Shown one piece after another: positions 49,006-56,680 of a stretch of DNA of 64,000 nt. This DNA comes from Aeromonas sanarellii (GTDB lineage Bacteria; Pseudomonadota; Gammaproteobacteria; Enterobacterales; Aeromonadaceae), in NCBI RefSeq assembly GCF_000820085.1, contig NZ_CDBN01000038.1, positions 1-64,000 of the forward strand. The letters run 5' to 3'. The notes beneath the pieces were generated by a model. That model made no database searches and was not told where the DNA came from. It saw only the letters and a list, made by a program, of their open reading frames with translations. Position numbers and translations under genes: made by a program. Each line of letters opens with the position of its first letter. Position 1 is the first letter of the stretch.

Positions 49006-50031
49006 CTACCACCGATAGTCCAGCATCATGACCATGCTGGTTCGCTCAGGGCCGACATTGAACTCTGCCACCACACCATAGTTTCTGGCCAGGTTCCAGT
49101 TCAGCCCAACCACCCCAGCCCATTCATTTTCGTTTTCGGAAGATATGCTGTAAGCAATGTTATAGCCAAAAGGTTCAGACTGCTGAGTAAATCCTTCCAC
49201 TTTCATATAAGAGAAGCCCACAAAAGGGCTCACTAAACCCAAATTATCGAGGTGGAATGAGCGGCCAACTCGTGGGCTCACCAGCAGTGCCTTACTCTCG
49301 GTGCGCTTATCATCGGTTTCCGATCGGGTATAGCTGACCGGCAGAACCGCAAAATACTGGCCGAAGCCGGCGGTAAAATTCGTATTCACCCCATAATTCC
49401 AGCCTGAAAAATCAGGTGAAAAATGAATCGTCTCAAGACCTGGCTTGATATGCTTAAACACCGAATCAGGAATGGTGACTTCCAGATCAGAGTCGCCATC
49501 AAAACGTCCGGCGTGCATTCCAACCTGCATGAATGGCAAGATCCACGAGCTGAGTTTCAGTTGCCATGTCCGGGTATGGCCTTCTGGATGACCAAAGTCG
49601 ATCTCATCCAGATTTAGACGGCCAAAATCGATATCCGGACGATCGGGAATGGCCAGCTTCAAATCGGAGAAGCTGAACCCTTGTTGCATATACGTTGGCA
49701 AAATGGAGAGAGAGAATGGCAGAGGCAGATCAAACCCGAGATCAATCGCACTCTGCGCATAAAAAGGTAACGCATGCTCCCATTTGCGATTCAGTCTCTG
49801 TTGGTTTGACGGAGCTGGCCGAGTGATAGAGGGGCGCACATCGGCTGGAATGGTGGCTTTTCGCGCCGCTTTGCGTAATGCCCTGATCTGCTTCTGGCTA
49901 TCATTCAGGCCTGTCGCCTCTGATGATGGCTGCTCTGCAGCCGACACCATAGGCGAGGTGACAAGAAATAAAAAAGGCAGAAAATGCACACTTGTCATCC
50001 TTATTAACACAGACTGCCCAACAATATTCAT
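49006..50031 (-). CDS. Predicted outer-membrane beta-barrel protein of unknown function
   Basis: The protein has 341 residues from ATG 50031; an internal ATG at 49998 is an alternative and neither has a clear ribosome-binding site. A signal peptide (SVHFLPFLFLVTSPMVSAAE) precedes a charged linker (QKQIRALRKAARKATIP). The rest alternates short polar/aromatic strands (FTAGFGQYFAVLPVSYTRSE, LLVSPRVGRSFHLDNLGLVSPFVGFSYMKVEG) and ends MVMMLDYRW, with the terminal aromatic residue of BAM substrates. I do not recognise the family. Like the neighbouring lipoprotein gene, it is AT-rich and probably part of an acquired segment. Confidence 0.72.
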   Translation of the reverse strand: MNIVGQSVLIRMTSVHFLPFLFLVTSPMVSAAEQPSSEATGLNDSQKQIRALRKAARKATIPADVRPSITRPAPSNQQRLNRKWEHALPFYAQSAIDLGFDLPLPFSLSILPTYMQQGFSFSDLKLAIPDRPDIDFGRLNLDEIDFGHPEGHTRTWQLKLSSWILPFMQVGMHAGRFDGDSDLEVTIPDSVFKHIKPGLETIHFSPDFSGWNYGVNTNFTAGFGQYFAVLPVSYTRSETDDKRTESKALLVSPRVGRSFHLDNLGLVSPFVGFSYMKVEGFTQQSEPFGYNIAYSISSENENEWAGVVGLNWNLARNYGVVAEFNVGPERTSMVMMLDYRW

Positions 50032-50500
50032 ACGAAGTAGATTGCCAACATAAAATATTCTTCACTCGTGATTGCCGTTGAACATTGAATTTATTTCCAG
50101 GTCTTTCTTACCGCTTTTCCTATTACATATCAGTGTATTCTGCTAACTGGATGATTTTAATGGTGCGACATTTTACTACGATCCTTGTGGGGTAACATGT
50201 ACAGGACCTTAAGAAAATACGTCATTTAAAATGCCCGCCAACACCCAGCTCCGAATTGACACTCTCAGCTCCACACGGCGAACATTGTTAGCCAGCTGAT
50301 CGATGGCCGCTCCCGCAGCCCTTATTTCTCTCATGATGCCATGCGTGACTTTCATCGGCCCTGAGTCCCTTTCACCAAGTGATAAAGGAATGGCTCCGCG
50401 CCCGGAGCTGGCTCACAGACCCAGTCTGGATCCCTTCAACTGGATTGGCCATCGAGAAACCGTATCGGTCTGGGCAAGGGTACGCCCTTTACCTGGAGCT
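50032..50500. other. Intergenic region upstream of the outer-membrane protein gene
   Basis: The first about 200 bp are AT-rich and probably hold the minus-strand promoter. The remainder is GC-richer and merges into the tRNA-Ser-linked repeats. No gene, integrase fragment or att duplication can be shown. Confidence 0.5.
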
Positions 50501-50671
50501 AAGGGAGGAATGATTCGCCACTGCGTGACTCACCCCTTCGGGCGACCTCTGGCCGTTCATCGCGGCAAGCCGCTTTGCTCTAACCAGGCGAGGCGACTCA
50601 CCCTCTCTTGTCGGCATCAGGGGATATGCAGGGCCCAGGATGCAAAAAACCGACCCCCAGGTCGGTTCGTT
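50501..50671 (-). repeat. tRNA-Ser-linked repeat, distal copy
   Basis: This shares long blocks with the copy at 50854-51024 at a constant 353-bp offset. Shared blocks include TGATTCGCCACTGCGTG, CCTCTGGCCGTTCATCGCGG and a terminal AAAAAACCGACC hairpin. The tRNA 3' end has largely decayed here. The hairpin at 50644-50667 is GACC..GGTC with A/T flanks. Confidence 0.8.
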
Positions 50672-50808
50672 AAACATGGGGCTGGGTTGGAATTGACTCG
50701 CGCCCTTCCTTGCGCTCACCCAGTGGGCAGCCTTCGGTTATCCAGGCGGGCCATTCTGCCCAGTTGTCGAACCAGGGTTCAAACCGAGCCATTCATCACC
50801 GGAAATGC

Positions 50809-50838
50809 AAAAGGGCCTGTCTTGCGACAGGCCCTTTT
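50809..50838 (-). terminator. Terminator within the tRNA-Ser repeat region
   Basis: A perfect 13-bp stem, AAAAGGGCCTGTC / GACAGGCCCTTTT, with a TTGC loop. On the minus strand it follows directly after a tRNA-Ser 3'-end copy (CCA at 50847-50849). Confidence 0.85.
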
Positions 50839-50853
50839 ACGTTATTTGGCGGT

Positions 50854-51024
50854 GAGGGAGGGATGATTCGCCACTGCGTGGCTCCCCCCTTCGGGGCGGC
50901 CTCTGGCCGTTCATCGCGGCAAGTCGCTCTGCTCGAACCCAGGCGAGGGTTTTCACCCTCTCGCTGGGTATCAGGGAATATGATAACCCCAGATGCAAAA
51001 AACCGACCCTGAGGTCGGTTTTTT
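50854..51024 (-). repeat. tRNA-Ser-linked repeat, proximal copy with tRNA 3'-end fragment
   Basis: On the minus strand this runs from the tRNA-Ser terminator to a second tRNA-Ser 3' end: TCCCTCACCGCCA at 50847-50859 matches the true tRNA end at 51031-51043, 184 bp away. The T-arm in this copy is altered (GAATCAT in place of GAAT). It is homologous to the 50501-50671 copy. Confidence 0.82.
50997..51024 (-). terminator. tRNA-Ser terminator
   Basis: AAAACCGACC / GGTCGGTTTT with a CTGA loop and long A/T runs on both sides, beginning 7 bases past the tRNA CCA. Confidence 0.9.
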
Positions 51025-51030
51025 ATAATT

Positions 51031-51118
51031 TGGCGGTGAGGGAGGGATTCGAACCCTCGATACGTTGCCGTATACACACTTTCCAGGCGTGCTCCTTCAG
51101 CCACTCGGACACCTCACC
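51031..51118 (-). tRNA. tRNA-Ser(GGA)
   Basis: 88 nt including CCA. Acceptor GGTGAGG / CCTCACC, discriminator G, a long variable arm, and anticodon loop CTGGAAA with anticodon GGA. It is flanked on both sides by partial copies of itself. The promoter lies at 51280-51308. Confidence 0.96.
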
Positions 51119-51126
51119 AAATTTTT

Positions 51127-51184
51127 ACTTCTTTGAAGTGGCTTTCGGAACACGCTACGCGTGCTTTCTTGCCGACTTCGTCGG
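51127..51184 (-). other. Three consecutive 5-bp/3-nt mini-hairpins in the tRNA-Ser leader
   Basis: Minus-strand transcript elements CCGAC-GAA-GTCGG (51172-51184), CACGC-GTA-GCGTG (51151-51163) and ACTTC-AAA-GAAGT (51127-51139) all have perfect 5-bp stems and triloops. They occupy the space between the 5' tRNA fragment and intact tRNA-Ser. Confidence 0.7.
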
Positions 51185-51188
51185 TGGG

Positions 51189-51216
51189 CAGCCACTCGGA
51201 CAGCTCACCAAATTTT
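51189..51216 (-). pseudogene. tRNA-Ser 5'-end fragment
   Basis: On the minus strand AAAATTTGGTGAG.TGTCCGAGTGGCTG repeats the first about 21 nt of tRNA-Ser plus its upstream flank with one mismatch, exactly 91 bp upstream of the intact gene. The body of the tRNA is missing. Confidence 0.85.
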
Positions 51217-51279
51217 GGTCTGTGGTTTAACGTGTTCAGCCAACACGGGTCACTGCGCCATCGCGCCGGAACGGGGCGT

Positions 51280-51308
51280 AATTTAGGGGAAAGGCCCGCC
51301 GACGTCAA
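51280..51308 (-). promoter_or_regulatory. Promoter of the tRNA-Ser unit
   Basis: Minus-strand TTGACG (51303-51308) and TAAATT (51280-51285) are 17 bp apart, followed by the GC-rich discriminator ACGCCCCG. It lies about 70 nt before the 5' tRNA fragment and 160 nt before the intact tRNA. Confidence 0.75.
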
Positions 51309-51366
51309 CGGCTTTTTGACCGCAGCGAACCGTTCGCGCATTTAACGCACAGCGCCATCCCCGGGA

Positions 51367-51822
51367 TCAGTGCACGGACTCCGGTGCCACCTGGATTTCA
51401 GGCAGATTCAGGAAGCCCAGGCGCTCGCACTCGGAGACCACTTCGTGGGTCGCGGAGGTGGTGCTTTCCACAAACAGCAGGAACTGCTCCACGCTGAGCC
51501 CCGCCCTGGTGAAGACGGTATGGCCGACGATGAGACGCGGCAGGTTGTCATCTATGATGTCGAGGAACACCTTGAGGGACGGGTATTGCATGTTGAGACG
51601 GCCCAGCTCGGCCACGAGCGACAGCAACGCCGAGGGGCGCACTTCCAGCTCGGATGAGAACAGCAGCCCTTCCTCTTCGACGAAGATCCGGCTCTCCTGG
51701 ATGCCCTCGACGGACTGCAGGGAGACCATGTGGATGCCGTGGCACTGATCGCACACATAGTGCTCGATCCGGGCCTGCTGCAACCAACGCATTATCATTT
51801 CAGAGCTGGGGATATTCATCAT
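51367..51822 (-). CDS. ybjN: YbjN-family protein
   Basis: The protein is 151 residues from ATG 51822; a GTG at 51828 is the longer option. It matches YbjN in its key blocks: HYVCDQCHGIHMVSLQ near the N-terminus, VRPSALLSLVAELGRLN in the middle and FLDIIDDNLPRLIVG in the second half. YbjN proteins have a type III chaperone-like fold and influence motility, biofilm and stress tolerance in enterobacteria; the mechanism is unclear. It is monocistronic and divergent from the QEGLA-motif gene across about 160 bp. Confidence 0.85.
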   Translation of the reverse strand: MMNIPSSEMIMRWLQQARIEHYVCDQCHGIHMVSLQSVEGIQESRIFVEEEGLLFSSELEVRPSALLSLVAELGRLNMQYPSLKVFLDIIDDNLPRLIVGHTVFTRAGLSVEQFLLFVESTTSATHEVVSECERLGFLNLPEIQVAPESVH

Positions 51823-51982
51823 TTCCACGACACAATAAGGATCAAGGGGCGCAGTCTAAACCAATTTTCAGGCAACCAAAAGTAGAGGGGCCGGATCGGC
51901 CGTCGTCCCGCTTCTTTTTGACTATCCCAATGCCTATACTCAACCATTCTCGTAGCGCACCCGCCTCCAACCAAAGAGCCCG

Positions 51983-53320
51983 ATGACCATCCAAGAAAAG
52001 TATCGCCTGCACCTGAAATCCCTCTCGGATGAACTGCTCGCCCTGCAAAAACCCATCCGCATCCTGGATGCCATCAAATGGCCCCGCCACCTGCAAGCCG
52101 ACTTTCTCGCCAGGGGGGGGGAGGCGCTGCCCGCCATCGATGCCGACTTTTATCGTACCCTCTCTCTCGGCTTCGAGCCGCGCAACAAGTATCTGGAGCT
52201 CAAGGAGCTGAGGGACAGGATCCGCAGGCGGCTCGGCCCCCAGGACGATCTGGGCCGGATCCTGCAAGAGACGGTGGATCAGTACATGGTGGTGATCGAG
52301 ATGCTGCGCCAGCGCGGGCAGCCGGACTTTCAGCGCTACAGCCAGTTGCTCTACGGCTCGGCGAGCGATCACCTGCGCGGTGATCGCAAGACCCTGAAAG
52401 AGCTGGGTGCCCGGCTGTGCGACATCTTCTCCCTGCCCGGCGCCCGCCATCTGGTGCGCCCCTACCCCAAGGAGTTCGAAGGGGAAGCGGCGGTGGCCAG
52501 GTTGCAGGGCAAGCTCTCGAACTATTTCAGTGACGGCACCGTGCAAGTCAAGCTGAGTGATGGCATCGTCTCCGATGCCGCCGCCGGGGGGGATTACATC
52601 AAGCTGAGCTCCCACGCCCGCTTCTCCGAGCTGGACTTGCAGGTATTGGAAGTGCACGAGGGCTGGGTCCACGTGGGCACCACCCTGAACGGTCGGCAGC
52701 AATCCTATGCCACCTGGCTCGGGGCAGGCTCGCCGCGCATCACCGCCTGTCAGGAGGGGCTCGCCGTGCTCATCGAGACCCTCACCTTCAGCTCCTTTCC
52801 GGACAGGGCCAAGCGCATCTCGGATCGGGTGATGGCCATCGACATGGCGGAGCGCGGCGCCGACTTCGTCGAGGTGTTTCGCCACTTCGTCGAGAAAGGC
52901 ACCAGCGAGCACGACGCCTACAAGATCACCCAGCGGGTGTTTCGCGGCGGCATGGTGGCGGGGGGCGCCTGCTTTACCAAGGATCTCTCCTATGTGAAGG
53001 GCTATGTGGAGACCGTCAACTTCATCCGCAGCGCCGTGCTGGAGGGAGTCCCCGAGATCCTGCCCATGCTGTTCGTCGGCAAGGTAACCCTGGACGACAT
53101 CCCGGTGCTCTATCAGCACTATCTGGAGGGGCTCATCGATGCACCGCGCTACCTGCCCCCCATGTTTCGCGATCTCACCGGTCTCTACGTCTGGTTCGGC
53201 TTCGCCTCCGGCATGTCGCTCGTCGACATAGGACGGGTGCAACAACACTTCCGCCAGCTGTTCCACCGCCTGCCGGTGGCCGATCCCATCATCGCCCCCG
53301 TCGACATCGAGATCGACTGA
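51983..53320 (+). CDS. QEGLA-motif metallopeptidase-like protein (DUF1704 / MATCAP-related)
   Basis: The 445-residue protein carries CQEGLAVLIE (QEGLA at 257-261) that names the flavohemoglobin expression-modulating QEGLA family. It also has an HExxxH metal motif, HEGWVH (His225, Glu226, His230), shared with the eukaryotic tubulin carboxypeptidase MATCAP. It is therefore probably a zinc peptidase of unknown bacterial substrate; the flavohemoglobin link is historical and indirect. It is monocistronic, with a terminator after it. Confidence 0.85.
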   Translation: MTIQEKYRLHLKSLSDELLALQKPIRILDAIKWPRHLQADFLARGGEALPAIDADFYRTLSLGFEPRNKYLELKELRDRIRRRLGPQDDLGRILQETVDQYMVVIEMLRQRGQPDFQRYSQLLYGSASDHLRGDRKTLKELGARLCDIFSLPGARHLVRPYPKEFEGEAAVARLQGKLSNYFSDGTVQVKLSDGIVSDAAAGGDYIKLSSHARFSELDLQVLEVHEGWVHVGTTLNGRQQSYATWLGAGSPRITACQEGLAVLIETLTFSSFPDRAKRISDRVMAIDMAERGADFVEVFRHFVEKGTSEHDAYKITQRVFRGGMVAGGACFTKDLSYVKGYVETVNFIRSAVLEGVPEILPMLFVGKVTLDDIPVLYQHYLEGLIDAPRYLPPMFRDLTGLYVWFGFASGMSLVDIGRVQQHFRQLFHRLPVADPIIAPVDIEID

Positions 53321-53335
53321 GCCCCGGGCAAACAA

Positions 53336-53360
53336 AAGGGCGCCGGATGGGCGCCCTTTG
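53336..53360. terminator. Terminator between QEGLA gene and tdk
   Basis: AAAGGGCGCC / GGGCGCCCTTT with a GGAT loop, between convergent genes. Confidence 0.85.
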
Positions 53361-53376
53361 TGGATGATGGCCAGCC

Positions 53377-53958
53377 TTACTTGAACGCCCGTCCCTCCAG
53401 GTAGTGCTTGCGGCAGAGCGACACATAGCGATCGTTGCCGCCAATCTCCACCTGCTCGCCGTCGCGCATCACCTGCCCCGCCTCGTTGACGCGAGAGTTC
53501 ATGTGCGCCTTGTTGCCGCACCAGCAGATGCTTTTCAGCTCCTCGAACTTGTCTGCCAGGCAGAGCAGGTGGTAGGAGCCGGGGAAGAGCTCCCCGCGAA
53601 AATCGGTCTTGAGGCCGTAGGCGATCACCGGGATGTCCTGCTCGTCCACGATGCGGGCGAGCTGGTAGACCTGCTCGCGGGTCAGGAACTGCGCCTCGTC
53701 GACGATGAAGACATCGATGTGCCGCTCGGCGTGGCGGGCCTTGACCATCTCGAACAGATCGCAGCTGTCGCTGAAGACCTCCACCCTCAACTCCAGCCCT
53801 ACCCTGGCGCTGATCACCCCGACACCGAAGCGATCGTCGATGGCGGGGGTCATGGCCAGCGGAACCATGCCCCGCTCCAGGTAGTTGAAGTGCGCCTGGA
53901 TGAGCTGGGTCGACTTGCCCGAGTTCATGGTGGCGAATTTGTAGTGCAATGAAGCCAT
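53377..53958 (-). CDS. tdk: Thymidine kinase
   Basis: The protein has 193 residues from ATG 53958; the longer frame to 54120 runs into the neighbouring transporter gene and is discarded. It has the P-loop TMNSGKSTQL, the DEAQF Walker B motif, lid region YGLKTDFRGELFPGS and zinc cysteines (CWCGNKA and a later Cys-Arg-Lys-His). It phosphorylates thymidine to TMP in the salvage pathway. It lies 85 bp downstream of the transporter gene on the same strand, separated by a terminator. Confidence 0.95.
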   Translation of the reverse strand: MASLHYKFATMNSGKSTQLIQAHFNYLERGMVPLAMTPAIDDRFGVGVISARVGLELRVEVFSDSCDLFEMVKARHAERHIDVFIVDEAQFLTREQVYQLARIVDEQDIPVIAYGLKTDFRGELFPGSYHLLCLADKFEELKSICWCGNKAHMNSRVNEAGQVMRDGEQVEIGGNDRYVSLCRKHYLEGRAFK

Positions 53959-54016
53959 GGTGGAGTTCCGATACGGGAATGATGGGGGGCATGCTAACGA
54001 AAGCCCCCGCCAAAAC

Positions 54017-54043
54017 CAAGGGGCCCGAAGGCCCCTTGTTCTC
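54017..54043 (-). terminator. Terminator after the NhaC/LysW gene
   Basis: On the minus strand CAAGGGGCC / GGCCCCTTG with a TTCG loop is followed by GTTTTGG. It begins at the gene's stop. Confidence 0.85.
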
Positions 54044-55624
54044 TTATGCGACGGCCAGCGCGCGATGCTGCCGGGTTTTGCGCAGATGGTAACCGGAGAA
54101 GACCAGGAACCAGAGCGCACTGACGGTAAAGCCTGCCAGCACGGAGTGCATCAAGCCCATCACCAGATAGCCGAGGGCGGCGCCGAAGGCGATGGCCAGC
54201 GCATAGGGCAGCTGGGTCATCACGTGATCGATGTGGTGGCAACCGGCCCCCGTGGCCGAGAGGATGCTGGTGCTGGAGATGGGCGAGCTGTGATCGCCGA
54301 ACACCGAGCCCGCCAGCACGGCGGCCAGCATGGGCAGCATCAGGCTGAGGTCGCTGGCGGCCGCCATGTCGCCGGCGAGCGGCAGCATGATGCCGAAGGT
54401 GCCCCAGCTGGTGCCGGTGGCAAAGGCCATGGCACAGGAGAGGATGAACACCACCGCCGGCAGCACCTCGATGGGCAGGTTGCCGTTGGCCAGGGAAGCC
54501 AGGTATTTACCGGTCTCCACGTCGCGCACCACGGCGCCTATGGTCCAGGCAAACAGCAGGATGTTGATGGCGGGCAGCATGGCCATGATCCCCTGAGGCG
54601 CGGCCTTCATCCAGTTGCTGGCCCCGAGCTTGAGGCGCATGGCCAGGCCGATGGAGACCACCAGACTGCACAGGGCGCCATAGACCAGGGAGGAGCCGAC
54701 GTTGGTATTCTCGAACGATCCGAGCACGCTGAACGGCAGCCCTTTGCTCTCCAGCACGCTGGCACCGGAGTCGATCATGAAGTAGACGGTGGCCAGGGTG
54801 AGGGTCAGGATCGGCAGCACCATGTCAATCATGCCGCCGTTGCTCTCCTGTGGGCTCTCCATGTCCAGACCGATGGGACGTCCCTTGGACTCATCCCACA
54901 GCTTGCCCTCCAGGGCCCACTGCTCATGCTGGCGCATGGGGCCGATGTCGAGCTGGAAGGCGATCACCACCAGCACCATGATCAGGGTGAACACCGCATA
55001 GAGGTTCATCGGGATCATCTCGACGAAGGCGGAGATGGGGCTCTGCTCGGTCAGACCGTGGGCCGCCATGATGCCACCCACCAGGGCGATGATGTAGGCG
55101 CCCCAGGAGGAGATGGGCATCAGCACGCAGACCGGCGCCGCGGTGGAGTCCAGCAGGTAGGCCAGCTTGGCGCGGGAGATCTGGAAGCGATCGGTGACCG
55201 GACGGCAGATGGCCCCCACCGACAGGCTGTGGAAGAAGTCGTCGATGAAGAAGGCGAACACCATCATGCCGGTGAGGGTCTTGGCTCCCTTGCGGGTCTT
55301 GGCACGGCGCTCTGCCCACTCGGCAAAGGCCCGGGTGGCGCCGGAGACGCTCATCAGGCTGATGAGGCCGCCGAGCAGCAACATGAAGAGGATCATGTTG
55401 ACGTTGTCGCGGTTGAGCGCACCGTCGACCCAGAAGATCCTGAGCACGGTGTCGAGCATGTAGTGCAGTGATGCGAGGGGTGAAAACTGGTTGAGCAGCA
55501 GGCTGCCCGCGACTATGCCCACCCCCAGCGACACCAGGACGCGACGGGTGATGATCGCCAGGGCGACGGCCAGCAAGGGGGGAACGACGGACCAACCGGA
55601 GTCGGCGTAATGAATGATGTCCAT
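54044..55624 (-). CDS. NhaC-family transporter, predicted lysine transporter (LysW type)
   Basis: The protein has 526 residues and about 11-12 predicted membrane segments. The NhaC-family signatures include FFIDDFFHSLSVGAICRPVTD and GTSWGTFGIMLPLAGD, plus SVFGDHSSPISSTSI. The family is annotated as Na+/H+ antiporters. However, the leader carries a lysine riboswitch, and riboswitch-controlled NhaC-like proteins in Vibrio and relatives were predicted to be lysine transporters (LysW). I therefore infer lysine uptake in exchange for or symport with Na+/H+. It is monocistronic, ending at a terminator. Confidence 0.9.
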   Translation of the reverse strand: MDIIHYADSGWSVVPPLLAVALAIITRRVLVSLGVGIVAGSLLLNQFSPLASLHYMLDTVLRIFWVDGALNRDNVNMILFMLLLGGLISLMSVSGATRAFAEWAERRAKTRKGAKTLTGMMVFAFFIDDFFHSLSVGAICRPVTDRFQISRAKLAYLLDSTAAPVCVLMPISSWGAYIIALVGGIMAAHGLTEQSPISAFVEMIPMNLYAVFTLIMVLVVIAFQLDIGPMRQHEQWALEGKLWDESKGRPIGLDMESPQESNGGMIDMVLPILTLTLATVYFMIDSGASVLESKGLPFSVLGSFENTNVGSSLVYGALCSLVVSIGLAMRLKLGASNWMKAAPQGIMAMLPAINILLFAWTIGAVVRDVETGKYLASLANGNLPIEVLPAVVFILSCAMAFATGTSWGTFGIMLPLAGDMAAASDLSLMLPMLAAVLAGSVFGDHSSPISSTSILSATGAGCHHIDHVMTQLPYALAIAFGAALGYLVMGLMHSVLAGFTVSALWFLVFSGYHLRKTRQHRALAVA

Positions 55625-55672
55625 GATCTCTTTGCACCTAAAGACAACAGGTGGAGATCTACCGAGAGGATC

Positions 55673-55713
55673 AAAGAAACAAAACCCATGGGGAGGGTAT
55701 ACTCCTCAGCCCC
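55673..55713 (-). terminator. Riboswitch expression platform (attenuator)
   Basis: On the minus strand a hairpin with GAGG / CCTC core and outer GGGG / CCCC pairing is followed by ATGGGTTTTGTTT. It lies between the aptamer and the gene, so lysine binding is expected to promote termination. Confidence 0.65.
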
Positions 55714-55716
55714 TTC

Positions 55717-55878
55717 AGGTAGCGCTCCATAGTGGATGACTATGGCAGTCCTGCACCTATTAGATGCAGAACCAGCAACCCGGTATGATGGCCTGGTCAC
55801 TTCGGCGCCGACTCCTTTCATCGAGCATCACAGGCATCACCCTCCGCTCGGTTACTCATAGGCAGCGCGCCTCTACTT
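55717..55878 (-). ncRNA. Lysine riboswitch aptamer
   Basis: The minus strand reads AAGTAGAGGCGCG, then AGTAACCG, GGAGGGTGATGC, GCGCCGAAGTGACC, GGGTTGCTGG, a TCTGCATC..GGTGCAG arm, a CCATAGT..ACTATGG arm and GGAGCGCTACCT. These are the L-box elements in order, with P1 closed by AAGTAG and CTACCT. It controls the NhaC/LysW gene. Confidence 0.92.
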
Positions 55879-56202
55879 AAAGGTATTCGCGGCACATTTT
55901 ATCGAGCTACCGGGTGATAGCAAGTTTTTTGATTAAATTTCAAGGCAGGTATGGCACAAGCAAGGCAAATGGTAGTCAAATGGTGCGCCATCGCTCATGT
56001 CGACGATATTTTCATCTGGTTGGAACTCATTCGGAAATGAACGCAGACAGATGCGGGAAAATATATCGCCACGAATATTTATCTGACTTAATTTATCAGG
56101 ATAATTAATTATTTCGGCAGGCTTGACTTGATGCCGAATCCCCCTATAGATTATCGAAAAAACAATCTCTTCCCCTAATATCTTGCCCGCGTGGTAGCCA
56201 AT
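55879..56202 (+). promoter_or_regulatory. AT-rich hns upstream region
   Basis: About 320 bp of AT-rich, probably curved DNA lies between the riboswitch and hns. hns promoters are often autoregulated through such sequence. Small ORFs here (for example 55914-56108) show no coding signs. Confidence 0.5.
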
Positions 56203-56607
56203 ATGAACGAATTTTTGAAAGTACTGTTGAATATCCGTAGCCTGCGGGCGACTTGCCGCGAATTGACTCTGGAACAGCTGGAAGAAGGTTTGGAGAAACT
56301 CTCCGCCGTGGTGGCCGAACGTCAGCAGGATGAATCTGCCGAGCGCCAGGCCCGTGAAGAGCATCAAAAGAAAATTGCCGAATACGCCGAAATGCTGAAG
56401 GCAGCCGGGATCGATCCCGCTGAATTGGTCAATACCGTTGTCGCCGATGCTCCCAAGGCAAGCAAGGGCAAGCGAGCCCCCCGCCCCCCCAAATATCGCT
56501 ATCTGGACAATGGTGTGGAAAAAACCTGGACCGGCCAGGGTCGCATGCCCTCCGTCATTGCCAAGGCCGTGGCCGAAGGCAAATCGGTGGAAGAATTTGC
56601 CATCTGA
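56203..56607 (+). CDS. hns: H-NS nucleoid-associated silencer
   Basis: The protein has 134 residues from ATG 56203; a GTG 12 bases earlier is possible. The N-terminal oligomerisation region (FLKVLLNIRSLRATCRELTL, LEKLSAVVAER) and the C-terminal DNA-binding motif TWTGQGRMP are clear. H-NS binds AT-rich DNA and silences acquired genes, which may include the low-GC segment at 47.9-50.2 kb. The AT-rich region upstream suits autorepression. A strong terminator follows. Confidence 0.93.
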   Translation: MNEFLKVLLNIRSLRATCRELTLEQLEEGLEKLSAVVAERQQDESAERQAREEHQKKIAEYAEMLKAAGIDPAELVNTVVADAPKASKGKRAPRPPKYRYLDNGVEKTWTGQGRMPSVIAKAVAEGKSVEEFAI

Positions 56608-56632
56608 TCCCTGGCACGCTGTCCCGCCCAAT

Positions 56633-56660
56633 AAAAAACCTCGCTAGGCGAGGTTTTTTA
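56633..56660. terminator. Terminator after hns
   Basis: AAAAAACCTCGC / GCGAGGTTTTTT with a TAG loop. It is bidirectional, also ending the convergent cobalamin adenosyltransferase unit. Confidence 0.93.
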
Positions 56661-56680
56661 TTGCCCGCTCCATGAGCTCC

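Noticed and set aside
50303-50866. A 187-codon plus-strand ORF across the tRNA-Ser repeats
   Set aside because: It overlaps terminator hairpins and repeat units and shows no domain; such ORFs over repeats are a common false call.
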